Positions 22,000-34,243 of a stretch of DNA of 64,000 nucleotides are shown in pieces. The notes under the pieces were generated by a model. It worked only from the letters and a program-made list of their open reading frames with translations, had not been told where the DNA came from and did no database searches. The position numbers were made by a program, and so were the translations under genes. How positions within the stretch are numbered: position 1 is the first letter of the stretch; the number at the start of each line of letters is the position of its first letter. The stretch spans positions 62,001-126,000 of the forward strand of contig CAXKVR010000099.1 of NCBI GenBank assembly GCA_964058845.1, read 5' to 3'. This DNA comes from Carex sylvatica (lineage: Eukaryota; Streptophyta; Magnoliopsida; Poales; Cyperaceae).

Positions 22000-22829
<830 letters not shown>

Positions 22830-23385
22830 TTATTTTTATTTTTATTTTTTTTATTTTTTTTATTATTATTATTTATTTTATTATTATTTTTATTTTTTTT
22901 TGCTAAATGCATTTATTATGCACTGCCTCAGTAGGAAGGCAACATTATAGGTTAACACGAGGTTTATGATCCACAGGTCAACAGTAGTTGTTCAACTTCC
23001 AAAAAAGAATTTAAATTTAAGAGTTATATATATTGAATTATACCAGGCATATTTGTAAATTGTTCATCTAAATTAATGGGATGCTTCCAGAGTGCAAAGT
23101 CTAAGTGTTATTTTCTTACCTTGTGTTGTGTCTCAGAGTCATCTAAGTCTTTTTTCTATCCTCATGTCATGGAAAAGAAAGATGTGAAAAAAAGGACACC
23201 ATGCAATTACAAAATATTTTTACAAGTTATTTTGACTATCACTCATTTTTTAGTGACTTCAATTAGGTACATATATGTTTTTCTCAAACGGAAATTATTC
23301 AAGTAAACAAATTGATAAAAGAAAAAAAACTAACAAAATAAAATACATAGATCTTCGCACATTCTGGCCTACATATGGCTATAAA

Positions 23386-23583
23386 TTAATGAGGAGGATT
23401 AGGGCCATTACAATTCCTGGGGTATAGACGGCAGACATTGCTAGGGCTGCTACCTAATTGTCCTCCCTTTGGTTTGGAAACTCCGTGGCTAGGACCGAAA
23501 GAGTGAGGTTGCACTGCTATTGTTGAAATAATGAACAGGAGAAGAGAAGAGATGATTAACAGAACCTTCGAGCGCCACTCCAT
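23386..23583 (-). CDS. Small secreted peptide precursor, C-x6-C-x4-PP family
   Basis: A single exon of 65 residues. Residues 1-24 are a signal peptide (basic WRSK, then a Leu/Ile core ending near AVQP). A variable Ser/Gly/Pro spacer follows, and then a C-terminal tail with Cys-x6-Cys, three residues and Asn-Pro-Pro-His at the very end. The likely product is a short secreted, disulfide-linked peptide released from the C-terminus. Its closest relative is 38747-38944, nearly identical through residue 39 and in inverted orientation; the spacer has diverged most. A TATA-like TATTTAAAT (minus strand, about 23649) and TTGAC clusters lie upstream. No named family is recognised; the peptide role is inference. 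Confidence 0.8.
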   Translation of the reverse strand: MEWRSKVLLIISSLLLFIISTIAVQPHSFGPSHGVSKPKGGQLGSSPSNVCRLYPRNCNGPNPPH

Positions 23584-23640
23584 CTCTCTATCTGTTTCAC
23601 AGATTAATAATTCCTGTCACTTGCAGTGTCGAGACTGCTT

Positions 23641-23815
23641 GATTTAAATAGGCTCTAATCATGCTAATTTTCAAAGTCAAAGTCAAATAATTTTCTATTC
23701 AACATAAGTGAAAAAGAAATTAAGATGTGGAAAAAGCATGCACCGCACTAATTTTCAAAGTCAAAGTCAAGTATTTGTTCTGTTTAACATAAGTGAAAAG
23801 GAAAGATGTGGAAAA
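23641..23815 (-). promoter_or_regulatory. Promoter with duplicated W-box module
   Basis: On the minus strand a TATA-like TATTTAAATC lies at about 23640-23650. Pairs of TTGAC cores (TTGACTTTGAC) lie at 23676-23686 and again at 23760-23770, inside an imperfect tandem duplication of about 88 bp. The related gene at 38747 has a single pair. TTGAC is the core bound by WRKY factors, which suggests control by defence signals (inference). Confidence 0.6.
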
Positions 23816-24852
23816 AAGGTGTCACCGAACTTTTAATTTTAACCACTTAATTTTATATTAAAATAATTTAAAACCTTAAAATTTTTGTATGTAAATTTAT
23901 CACTGATGAGTTCAGAAGGTCAGCTTGGAGTGAATATTTTTTTAATTAGATTTAAACTAAAAAAAAGTTAAAATAGTATAAGTACTGCTTGAGTGATTAA
24001 AAAAAAAGTGTCACCGAACTTTTAATTTTAACTACTTGATTTTATGTTAAAATAATTCAAAAACTTAAAATTTTAGCATGTAAATTCATCACTAATGAAG
24101 TAGATAGATTTCAACAGTTTATATTTGTTGTTTGAAACCAATATAATACATTTTAGAGTTAAACTCACCAAAAACCTTAGTGATCTTAAGAACACCCTAG
24201 TTTTACTCTACAATAATACTCAATTTTCTGCCTCCAAACTTCTTGTACAAAATACTCAAACGATGCTCTTTCCTTTGAAATTCTAATTTGAAAAAAAAAA
24301 AAAAAATTTCTGGCGCATGTAGTCTTTATTAAGTTCCTTAAGAAGGAACTTTTTTCCTCTGACATTATGAAATGAGGAGGTTAAAATGTGTTATTTTTTT
24401 ATGTCATCATTATGTTTTAATTTTAAAAAAATTTTCAAAATTTATTGTTACAATAAAATCGTTAAATATTATCTCTATTATTTTTTAATATTTTTTCTTT
24501 ATGATTTATATTTCTGAATGTTGATTTTTTTATATTATAGATCCATATAAAAAGAAAATTGAAAAGTGATAAATTTTATTGCACATGTTAAAATAGCATG
24601 GATCACATCCAACTATTTTATTTGACATATAAGTTTTTAAATAATTATTATTAAAAAATTAAGAAATAAGCACATGATAAAGACACAAAAATGAAAATAT
24701 TTGAGCCCTTCTCATAATTTATAAAATATATTTTAAATCTTTCATGAAATTTTTATATGTTTTAACTTGACTGACTTGAGTAAATTGTTTTCTTATATGT
24801 TATCATTCGATATAAATATATTATTTATTTGATAACTGAGGTATGATATGTG
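23816..24852. other. AT-rich spacer with a 190-bp-spaced duplication, no gene
   Basis: GTGTCACCGAACTTTTAATT and the next 100 bp occur at 23820 and, diverged, at 24009. The remainder is AT-rich and holds no credible gene. Confidence 0.5.
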
Positions 24853-25087
24853 CGGTCATTTTTATTAATATCTTAAAAATATATATATAATTTTAAAGAT
24901 ACTCCGCATTAGATTTTCTGTCAAAATTGCCCCGACCGCCAGGCCCACGGGCGGCCCAATCCCCTAGCAGACAGACCGACCCTGGTCCGGGCGGTCCACT
25001 TTTTTTTTTTTTTTAAGAGATCTAATATGTATATATATAATATAATATATGTATATATAATATAATATATATATATATATATATAAT

Positions 25088-25512
25088 GAGATAGGCTAAT
25101 ATACAATCGATTGTTCCTAGCCTCCCGTGCAACCAAGTCGTTTTCTGATTTTTAAAGTCCAAATGATCGATCCAAACCGTTAGATGTCATCTCCATATTA
25201 AAATCTGCTAGGAGACCAAATTTTATATTTTTTGGAATTTGTTTACTATTTATTAAGCCACTTTGAAAATCGCTGATCCAACGGTAGCTTCTGATTTTTA
25301 CTGTTTGGTAAGCCACCGTTGGATCAGCAATTTTCAAAGTGGCTTAATAAATAGTAAAAAAATTCCAAAAAATATAAAATTTGGTCTCCTAGCAGATTTT
25401 AATATGGAGATGACATCTAACGGTTTGGATCGATCATTTGGACTTTAAAAATTGAAAAACGACTTGGTTGCACGGGAGGCTAGGAACAATCGATTGTATA
25501 TTAGCCTATCTC
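25088..25512. mobile_element. Palindromic (foldback) MITE, copy 1
   Basis: Two arms of about 200 bp, nearly perfect inverted copies, meet around 25298. Ends are GAGATAGGCTAATATACAAT. Both arms carry CGATCCAAACCGTTAGATGTC and ACCAAATTTTATATTTTT phrases. Flanks are TA-rich; a 10-bp TATATATAAT on both sides may be the duplication but is low complexity. Confidence 0.85.
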
Positions 25513-25561
25513 TATATATAATATATATATATATAGATATATATATAAGCATATCCCTACA

Positions 25562-25914
25562 TATGCTTATAACTCATTTTTGTATTTTCAATGTCCAAAT
25601 GGTCGATCGGAACCGTTCATCTTGTTCTCCATATTAATATGTTATTGGAGACCAAATTTTACATTTTTCTGAATTTTTTTCCTATTTATTAAGCCAATTT
25701 GAAAATCTCTGATCCAACGGTGGCTTCTGATTTTACTGTTTTGTTAAGCCACCGTTGGATCAGCGATTTTCAAAGTGGCTTAATAAATAGTAAAAAAATT
25801 CAGAAAAATGTAAAATTTGGTTTCCAAGAACATATTAATATGGAGAACAAGATGAACGGTTCCGATCGACCATTTGGACATTGAAAACACAAAAATGAGT
25901 TATAAGCATAGTAG
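25562..25914. mobile_element. Palindromic MITE, copy 2
   Basis: Same family as 25088-25512: arms begin TGCTTATAACTCATTTTTGT, and the centre near 25738 has CCACCGTTGGATCAG on both sides. It lies about 50 bp after copy 1, in a TA-repeat stretch. Confidence 0.8.
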
Positions 25915-25929
25915 CCAACCTCTATATAT

Positions 25930-26130
25930 ATATAGTAAGGCTACGCTACTTCGCAAATTAAAAGGGAATGTTTTCATTCGCGCTCATATCTATAGTTTTA
26001 AAATCTAAAAAGTCGATCTGAACCGTTAGATGTGATCTCTATATTGAAATGTACTTGGAGACCAAATTTTATATTTTTTTGATTTTTTTTACTATTTATT
26101 AAGCCACTTTGAAAATCGCTGATCCAACGT
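25930..26130. mobile_element. Palindromic MITE, single arm
   Basis: Carries one arm of the same family (GATCTGAACCGTTAGATGTG, GGAGACCAAATTTTATATTT, AAGCCACTTTGAAAATCGCT) and then stops at the palindrome centre. The sequence after 26130 is unrelated. Confidence 0.7.
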
Positions 26131-26515
26131 CTACCGTTGAACGAAAACTTAAACTACATTTTTGAGGCACTAAACGATGTTTTTTTTAAATTCTGATGCT
26201 TCGGATACCCGGGTGATATTCGGATCCGTCTCGTCCTCCCCTTTCTGAAAAGTGGTCATACGCGCAAATCCGACTTTCCTAACCAAAGTTATGGATATTT
26301 AAAGTTTCTTCGAAAGTTGAACTTTGAAAATTCATAACTAATAATAGAAAAATCCAAATAAATTAAAATTTGTGTCAATTATGTGTATTTTTGAATGCTC
26401 TACGTTCTGGTGTAATCACTTTACCATTTGGTCCTTGTATCAGCCCAGACTTGCTGATTTACCAGCAGAGGTCAAATGCCGTCGCATGCGCCGCAAATGC
26501 CGCCGCATGGGCTAT

Positions 26516-26610
26516 GTATATATTATACATATGTATAATATATGTATATGTATATATAATACAATACATGTAGATATATGTATATCTATGTATATGTATA
26601 TATATGTATA

Positions 26611-26643
<33 letters not shown>

Positions 26644-26845
26644 GTATATGTATGTGTATATGTATGTATATGTATATGTGTGTGTATGTATATGTATATG
26701 TATGTGTATATGTATGTATATGTATATGTATGTGTATATGTATATGTATGTATGTATATGTATATCTATGTATATGTATGTATATGTATATATATGTATA
26801 TATATGTATGTGTATATATATGTATATGTATATATGTATATCATT
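26516..26845. repeat. TATATG/TATG microsatellite
   Basis: About 330 bp of imperfect alternating TATATG, TATG and TGTG units. Open frames on both strands here are alternating Tyr/Ile/Cys/Met/Val or Ile/Tyr/Thr/His repeats without meaning. Confidence 0.95.
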
Positions 26846-27344
26846 GAGGCAATCTAACTATATTTTTTGGTGTATATTTGAATTAATGTCAAATTCTTAA
26901 TTAGTGTTATTTTTAGACTTGTGATATCCAACTGACAAATCAAATCAATCAAAGTTATAAAGAGTTACGACATCACTTCATAAATATATCAAATGTCTTT
27001 TTTTTAATATATACACTCTAAACAAGAAAAAAATTTATTCACAAAATTATTTAAATAAAAAATATTAACATCTCTCCCTTTAAAAAAAAAAAAAAAAAAA
27101 TGGACCATCCGGACCAGGGGCGATCTGATCCCTAGTGGGGCGCCTCTGTCACGGACGGTCCGCTAGGGGATTGGACCGCTCGTGGGCCTGACGGTCTGGG
27201 CAATTTTGACAAAAAATCTAATGCGAAGGTATCTTTAAAATTATATATATTTTTTTAGAGTATTAATAAAAATGACCGTGATATGTGGGTCGTTGGCCCT
27301 CACAAAAGAAACACGACTATTTTTTTTTCTTCTTTTGTTCTAAC

Positions 27345-28170
27345 CATTGTTATTAAAATCAAACCGGACCAAGCAGTTTGGCCGGAATAAATTGAAACCG
27401 ACTAATTCTCTGGTTTGGTTCGTTTAGTAGACTGTGTATGCCATTGAACCGAAAAAAACCGGGTTAATGCACCGGTTTTTAAAAACCAGTATCTTGTTTG
27501 AGAAAAAAAAAACTTTTAAAATTTGAATTGGTTCAGTTTTTCATGCTCTTTCCATGCACTAAATGAGAGAGAGTAAAAAGCTAATAGCTAGGCTAGTAGG
27601 TTTCCGTGTTTTCACATTAGAAGTCAAAAAATACACATAAATTAGTTTTTTTATTTTGTCTTGTGAAATATGCACATAGAACCTCAAAATACTATAGATA
27701 GTTCAAAAGAATCAATTATCTGTAGTATAAAAATTATATCTATGGTGCATATTTATTTCTTTTAAAAAAACAATTCTTACTATTTTATTATTGATTTTAG
27801 TTTTCATAACTTTTTTATCAAAATTACCTGTTGTTAATTGAACTAAAATAAATAAAATTGAATGATTATACTTTTTCCTAGAAGGAAAAATATTTGATCT
27901 TTTTTAATAAAATAGATATTTTCATTATTTATAAATGTTAAATTTTGATATATATTTATTATTTCGATTTAATATTACATTAGTATATATATATACGAAT
28001 TATGACAAATGCAATATAAATGATATGATTTATAACAATTTTCATATCTCATATATGTGTTAGTATTAAAATAAACCAGCAATTGAACAAGTTGATCCAT
28101 CGGTCCGACCAGTAAACTGTTGATCTGAAGATTTACCGAGTTGATGTCCAGTCCGGTTATGATAACATTG
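27345..28170. mobile_element. hAT-type MITE, 826 bp
   Basis: A perfect 8-bp duplication GTTCTAAC (27337-27344 and 28171-28178) flanks ends CATTGTTATTAAAATC and, inverted, CAATGTTATCATAACC. Both ends hold ACCGGAC near-repeats. No coding sequence. Confidence 0.8.
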
Positions 28171-28589
28171 GTTCTAACAACATATTTCATAATTACTATA
28201 AAATTATTTATAAAAAATAAACTGAATAAAATTTGACATCATTCTTTAGAATTGGTCGGAAAAATATGTTTTTAGTTCATGATATGTCTAATTTGTTGAA
28301 TTGGTTCAAATAATATGTATATCTTTTCTATCCAATGAAAACAGACTTATGCTTTTTACAATTGATTAAATATATATTATTGAAAAAATAATAAGAACTG
28401 TTCAACCTAAATATACTTCTCTTTAATAATTTCTTTTCATTTGTTTTTTGAGGTTCATATATTTGTCACTTTTGTTTACTTTTGCTGATTAGGAAAAGAT
28501 AATATGTTTCCACCCGTCTTTATAAATAACTACTGCATGGATAATTGTCACCCCCCCTCCCTCCCATTTCTCCATTATCTCTCCAATTT

Positions 28590-29052
28590 TATTTGTTCAA
28601 TCTCATCCACATTTCTCACAATTTATAAAATTTTTTGCGAATCTAAAATCACGAACGTCTTCTACATAATTTTATCTTTCAAATGAGATCAATGATGACA
28701 TACTTTCGAGCTTGTTGTCACACAAATATTTATACCTCGTTATTTAAGTATTTATACCTAGTATTTTGACACTACTGACATTTAAAAGTATCAATATTAA
28801 GTATTATAAGTATTTATACCTATGTGTGACAAAGAGACAATTGGGGAATGTTGATGCGGAGTTTACGATTGGGAATAAATACTTACAAGTATAGGTATAA
28901 ATACTTGCACGATGAGGTATAAAATACTTGTGTGACGATGAGCTCAAAAGTATGTCATTATTGATCTCATTTGAAAGATAAAATTGCGTAGAAGACGTTT
29001 CATAAAATTTCTCATAGATCGTGAAAAATGTGGACGACATTGAAAAAAGAAA
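28590..29052. mobile_element. Palindromic element (inverted arms of about 150 bp)
   Basis: The block from CCACATTTCTCACAATTTAT to ACAAATATTTATACCTCG (28608-28741) recurs inverted at about 28910-29035. The centre has several direct AAGTATTTATACC repeats. No target duplication was found. Confidence 0.7.
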
Positions 29053-29637
29053 AAAAAATCACCTCTAAAAACATGTATGATTCTTATCCCCATGTAGTTT
29101 GAGTGGTCCTCCCAAATAGTAATATCAAGTTAGACATACAAGTATTAATATCTTAGTTTGCAAGTATTAATTTATTATCTTCCAAGTATTTATACCTATT
29201 AATTTAATTAAACTTGAAAGACCACGGTGTTTTGACTAAATTTAATTAAATTAGTTAATTAAGTTAGTTTATGGAAGTTAAAATCTGTTTAAGAGATGCG
29301 GGATGAGAGTGAGGGGTTTTATATAATTATTCAATTAATTAATTAAAAAAAAAACTTTGTCTAGTATGTCCTAATTAATGCTCATATTAAACAATAGCAA
29401 TATTTATTTTGAAGGACAAATTTATAAGATCTAATTACAATAACTCTCTCTTTTATCAAATATACAAAAGGAACATCAATATTCGTTCTTTATTAGAAAA
29501 AACAGCACAACTAAAACGCAAAACAGAAACATCTGCGTTTCTCTCAAAGTATACACGGTAATAACAAAATTATTAATAAAAAAATAGCAAAGTAAAATCC
29601 ATGGTGAGCTTCCGCTCCTTAGTTTTCGGTCTAACAG

Positions 29638-29769
29638 CTATGCATGAGGAGGATTTGTGCCACTGCACTGTTTTGTGATGGGATTACAAATTCCTGGAGT
29701 ATTGTTTGCAAGAAAGAGAGAACAAATAATTAAGATCAAAATCAGAAAGACAATCTTCTTCCAATCCAT
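29638..29769 (-). CDS. Small secreted peptide precursor, 43 aa, C-x6-C-x4-PP family
   Basis: The ATG at 29769 (minus) opens a 43-residue frame ending TAG at 29638. MDWKK is followed by a run of Ile/Leu/Phe (residues 6-20), a clear signal peptide. The mature part is only about 20 residues: CNPITKQC, three residues, then NPPHA at the end. The tail is almost the same as in 40112-40261 (CDPITKKC..NPPHS), which supports a real coding sequence although the frame is very short. A TTTAAATTACAC TATA-like element lies about 110 bp upstream and a TTGAC core near 29960. A secreted signalling or antimicrobial role is inference. Confidence 0.75.
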   Translation of the reverse strand: MDWKKIVFLILILIICSLFLANNTPGICNPITKQCSGTNPPHA

Positions 29770-29899
29770 CTTAGTTCTCTTACTTCCTTCTTCTTACTCT
29801 TCCAAATATCCTAAACTTTCTTTCTCTATTTTTGTTTTTACGTCTCAGACGGAAGCACCAGAAGAATATAGTGTAATTTAAAAATGGGTTGGTTGGAAT

Positions 29900-31135
29900 T
29901 TATGAGCTAGTTACTACTGTGACCAATTTATTGAGATGGGTTACGTGCTTAAGCTTCTTTTGACTTATGCTGCCAGGTGTACTGTTATTATTGTAAAGTA
30001 GAACGGTTGAAAGTTCAAAAATCAAATCTGTCAATTACATAAACTGAATTTTTATTTTTTATTTTTTATTTTTTTTGAGAAAAACGAATGTTTAGTTTTC
30101 TAACTTCTAATACTCACAAAAAAAATTATTTGAATTTCCAACCTACAACCTCTAAGAAGGATGGCAGGCTGATTCTCATTTATACCGTAATTTATTTAGA
30201 AACACAAGTTAAAATCCTCTGCGGCTATTTGATGTTTATAGGGAAGAATTTGTTTCCGAATCTCTGTGTGCTACGTCGTATATATTTAGCACAACACTGA
30301 ATTCTAATATCACAAATTGTATGAACTCAAATTTATTTGAGCAAATGATTTGATCAGTTCATGAAAATTTTCATGTCAAATGCAATAAATAGATTTTCCT
30401 CAAAACAATATTGCAATGAATAGAAAATGTTATCTTTCTACATTCTTGGCAAGACCATATTTTTGCAATTAAAAACGAACAACGTTCGCGCTTAGGATTT
30501 TGGCAGGTAAACTATGAACAGATCAATATCTTCCGATCATGTATTATAATATATTATCATTAAAATTTTAAAATCACTGACAATTATTAATTTAAATCTT
30601 AAAAAATGTTTTATCATTAGAAAAGTTAAGTTAAATAAAGTGAAAATAAAGAAAGCAAAAAATATTACAACATTAGAAATAATTAATGTTTCAAAAAAAA
30701 AAAAAAAAACACCTTCTAAGTTATACAAAATTGCGAAAAAAACATACATTTCTTTTTACTACTGTTGTGTTTCTAAATTACCGACTAAACTACGTACCGG
30801 ATACTTTTCTTCAATCAAACGATAGTTTATATGATTAACATGTGTAGTTTGCTTTGAATTAAACGCCAAACTTGACTAGTCTCCATCAAACTAAATTTGC
30901 CTGGAACTTTCAAGAATCCAAGTAACAGTAGTTCGACTTCCAGTCTATGGTTCGTGGGCTATAATATATCCGGCCCAGCCAAAAAGAGGCCTATTAAGTA
31001 ATTAAATTGTACCACTAGATACTAAGTAATTAAAAACAATTTAACTAATTTATTTAGGATCAGGATATAAAATCTTTTTAAAATTTGGAATCATATATTT
31101 TCTTAATTAAAATTTCTAACATCCTATATTGGTCA
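29900..31135. other. AT-rich intergenic, no gene seen
   Basis: Short open frames here have no recognisable features. Poly-A/T runs lie near 30060 and 30695. Confidence 0.5.
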
Positions 31136-31760
31136 GGTCGTAATTAAGTTCAGATCTCAGTGCATTCATTTTTTTGTTGTGTTCGATTAAATTTGATACA
31201 GACATATTTCATGATGTTCTCTGCTGGTTTTACAAGGGTATTATATATTGGGTAAGTATAATACCATTTTATAAAAGAGACATGGATACTGTATCTCTTT
31301 GTGTGAATATTTTTAATGAATCTTGATTGGATTTGAGATTAGGCATCCCTAAACTATAAACCTGCCGCAATAACTTTTTTCTTTTTCATTTTGTGGCTCT
31401 TGTACTTTCTTTTTTTTACAAGACTGATATTACAAGAATTAGTTCTCCAAATACTCCCTAAACACAACAGTTATATATATAAACGATCTCACACTTGACA
31501 TTCAGACATCTCCCTAAACTATACGGTCACTTCCTCAACAATATTTAATCCACAACTCTACGTCTTGGATGATTAACTTATATATAGCAAACCTATATCG
31601 GATGCAGCGCTCGATCTCCCCTAAAAAATCACTTCATTGTGTTGTCGTACAGATGCCAACATGTACAATTGATCTTCTCACATTTTGGCCTAACATATGG
31701 CAAGAAATGAGGAGATTTATGTGTTGACATATTCAAGGTCTATGTTTATTTTGCATGCAT
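31136..31760 (-). pseudogene. Duplicated flank with a relic of a peptide gene
   Basis: 31136-31330 matches 39690-39850 in direct orientation (TTGTTGTGTTCGATTAAAT; CATATTTCATGATGTTCTCT). In the 39-40 kb copy the next thing is the peptide gene 40112-40261. Here, at 31670-31735, only a degraded 3' end is left on the minus strand: AATCTCCTCATTTCTTGCC followed by CATATGTTAGGCCAAAATGTG, which aligns with the stop and 3' flank of the 23386 gene (CCTCCTCATTAATTTATAGCC). Neither a signal peptide nor the Cys motif remains. Confidence 0.6.
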
Positions 31761-31939
31761 TATATTATGTATTTTTCGTAAAAGAGGACAAAAGAAAAAA
31801 GAATAGTAGCAGAACTTTTCACTCTATATTGATATTTTGTTGCTCTCATACATATTATAAATGACAATCCTTCTATTATAGGCCACATGGAAAATTTCAA
31901 GTACGTATCTTAGAACATAAATGTCATTAAACATGATAC

Positions 31940-32200
31940 AATTATCAAGACTCAAGTGCATGAATTACACATTCCAACTTTAGATTAAGTGATTTTCTAC
32001 ATATCTAAAACTATAATAAAAAATCATAAAAGCAATATAAAATTTGATCTGTAAGTGCATTTTCTTATGTAGATCGCACTGAATGGTACAGTGTAATTGT
32101 TTGGAAATAAGAAAAAACAGATGTACGTACCGTACGTAGCACGGAACGATCTATGTATTGGAAAGTACCATAGCCTCGTAGCCTCACTCACGAAATTAAG
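31940..32200. mobile_element. Diverged arm of a palindromic MITE
   Basis: TTTAGATTAAGTGATTTTCT .. TAAAATTTGATCTGTAAGTGCATTTT .. ATAGCCTCGTAGCCTCACTC resembles the right half of 58755-59150. The left half is missing. Confidence 0.45.
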
Positions 32201-32748
32201 TGGAAATTAATTTAATTAAAGATACAATGATAAATCGATATTTTACTGACAATATATACTTGGTAATATTTGTCGTCGTAAAAATGGGCATCCATATGTC
32301 CGTTTCAACAGCGAGTAACGATTTACAAATCATATGATCTTTTATATATAGGTTGTTTCTCGGATCTGGTTATCAACCGCACTCATAATTTCTTCACATA
32401 ATTGCACCAGAGAATAAAACTGGCTCCCATAATTATACGTACTGAACTTCTTTTATTAATTTATTTTTTAGAAAAAAAAGAAGCAACCTAGCTAATTAAA
32501 CAGCCGCGCCATTTTCCTTTTATTCAAAGAAGCAAATTACAATATTATCCACTCTATCGAAAACTTAGTAGTTTGTTTGGAACATGATTTCACAACTTAT
32601 AGGAATCTGAAAGACAGGAGATCAGTGTAATATAAATATATAGTACAGCATGCAACCAGTAAATATTATATATACCTAATGGGTCGATGAAACTGAAAAC
32701 CTCAGATTGAATCCTCACGTGGCTGTCATATGATATGCTTAATACAAT

Positions 32749-32988
32749 TTATGGATGAGTCGTATTCAGTAGCTCATCTGTCGCAGCAGCGACGTTCTTC
32801 ATGCTAGGAGGATGTGTATGATGGCAGCAGCCATTAAACGGATCACAATCTCCCGGGCAATTTGAAAGTTTCCTGTGCAGTGGTGTTGCAGCTGCCATTA
32901 CCTTTGCTGATATGTTAGGAGCAATAATTAGAAAGAAGGAAAAAACAAGGATGGTGGTAATTAGCAGCCTTCTCAGTTTCTTATCCAT
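32749..32988 (-). CDS. Secreted cysteine peptide precursor, 79 aa, C-x6-C-x4-PP family with extension
   Basis: Starts MDKKLRR, then a hydrophobic core to about residue 28 (signal peptide ending near SAK). Four cysteines follow: two spaced by three residues, then a Cys pair. The first Cys of the DPF segment and the last Cys keep the family spacing C-x6-C, and are followed by HHTHPPS, matching the xxxNPPH tail of the other genes. Unlike them it continues for about 20 residues to LLNTTHP, so the peptide would need C-terminal trimming. A CACTA-like fragment begins within about 10 bp upstream of the ATG and may have replaced the native leader. TTGAC cores sit at 33174 and 33183. Confidence 0.7.
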   Translation of the reverse strand: MDKKLRRLLITTILVFSFFLIIAPNISAKVMAAATPLHRKLSNCPGDCDPFNGCCHHTHPPSMKNVAAATDELLNTTHP

Positions 32989-32995
32989 CGATATA

Positions 32996-33145
32996 CTAGT
33001 GGAAAAACTGGAATCAGGATCGGCCTATCTGGATCGGCTATATGAAACAACCGATACTAATATCTATCTGGATCGGTTCTTTGAACAAAACCGATCCTAA
33101 TAATTAATTAGATCGGTTTTTATAAACAACTGATCCTGATACACA
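32996..33145. mobile_element. CACTA-like fragment or MITE
   Basis: Reads ACTAGTGGAAAAACTGG then four spaced GGATCGGTT/AACCGATCC-type motifs, alternately oriented, as in subterminal regions of CACTA elements. No second end or target duplication was located. Confidence 0.4.
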
Positions 33146-33822
33146 CACAAATATAAGGAAAACACTAAAATCTTTGACTACTTTGACTTGGAATTCAGAG
33201 GCATCATCAAATATGACTTGTATACTACAATAATTGTGATACACGATCGAACTTGATTAATTGAATGATCAGTTTGAATTTTATACCCCACGTTAATTGT
33301 GTATTTGTGTTGTGCGGAGGATCACTGTAATTAAATAATTAATTACTACATATTTTTCGGGTGGGTGGAGCTTGCACTTACACATAAAAGCAATTAATGA
33401 ATACATTGTATTTTTCTATCAATGGAAGCATCAGGTAACTTATGGACATTGAAAACCAGCTACGTCCGTAATGGCCTGTTTGTACGTATAACTCGTTTTC
33501 AAGGTTCCTCCGACGGTTACTTTGTTGTTGAGAAGGTAATTATAACATATATGTCTAGTTAATGTTCTTTTAAGAATATGTATGGGAGTTGCTTTTGAGT
33601 TTCGCAAGCCCCATATATAAATTATTCTGTATTAAGAAAAAAAAATGTTCAAAAGATAAAATTTCAAAATAATTAAGATAATTATATAAGATAATAAGTT
33701 CTATATATATTCAGCAAATTTTAAACACAAACAAATTTATTTGTGAAGATAAAGGCATGTATTATAATAATTAATACAATTAATCATGCACACATGATAA
33801 TTCCTGCATATATAAGAAGAGG

Positions 33823-34243
33823 TTGCCTAAGATCAAATTGGTAGTTTATGAGCTTTGGTGCTACCAATTCATTTTTCAATTTTCAAATATCAAAATGTCG
33901 ATCCGAGCCGTTCAAATTGATCTCTATATTAAAATGTGTTTGGAGACCAAATTTTATATTTTTCTGAATTTGTTTACTATTTATTAAGTCACTTTGAAAA
34001 TCACTAATCCAACGGTGGCTTATGATTTTACTATTTTGTTAAGCCACCGTTGGATTAGCGATTTTCAAAGTAGATTAATAAATAGTAAAAAAATTCAGAA
34101 AAATGTAAAATTTGGTCTCCAAATATATTTTAATATAGAGATCAACTTGAACGGTTCGGATCGATATTTTGAACTTTAAAAAAATTAAAAAACGAATTGG
34201 TAATACCAAAGTTCAAGAACTACCACTTTGATCTTAGGCAAAT
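33823..34243. mobile_element. Palindromic MITE, copy 4
   Basis: Inverted ends TTGCCTAAGATCAAA and TTTGATCTTAGGCAA. Arms contain GGTCTCCAAATATATTTTAA and CGATCCGAGCCGTTC as in the family. The centre near 34037 is CCACCGTTGGATTAG inverted. No clear target duplication. Confidence 0.8.

Larger units (their letters stand above)
24853..27278. mobile_element. Mutator-like element, 2.4 kb, long TIRs, no transposase
   Basis: Long inverted arms (about 24853-25015 and 27090-27278) start CGGTCATTTTTATTAATA and share GC-rich blocks such as AGGCCCACGxGCGG and CCAATCCCCTAGC. A perfect 9-bp target duplication TGATATGTG flanks them (24844-24852 and 27279-27287), which marks a Mutator-like element. The interior has two complete palindromic MITEs, half of a third, and a TATG-type microsatellite, but no transposase. 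Confidence 0.9.

Noticed and set aside
23076..23306. ORF conserved between 23 kb and 39.5 kb
   Set aside because: Shared only because it lies in the duplicated 3' flank; frame lengths and starts differ between copies and no motif is seen.
26372..26857. Several overlapping ORFs of 89-161 residues on both strands
   Set aside because: Translations of a TATATG-type microsatellite; alternating residues in all frames, no start context or homologue.
29657..29881. Plus-strand 74-residue ORF
   Set aside because: Antisense to the 43-residue peptide gene; no features of its own.
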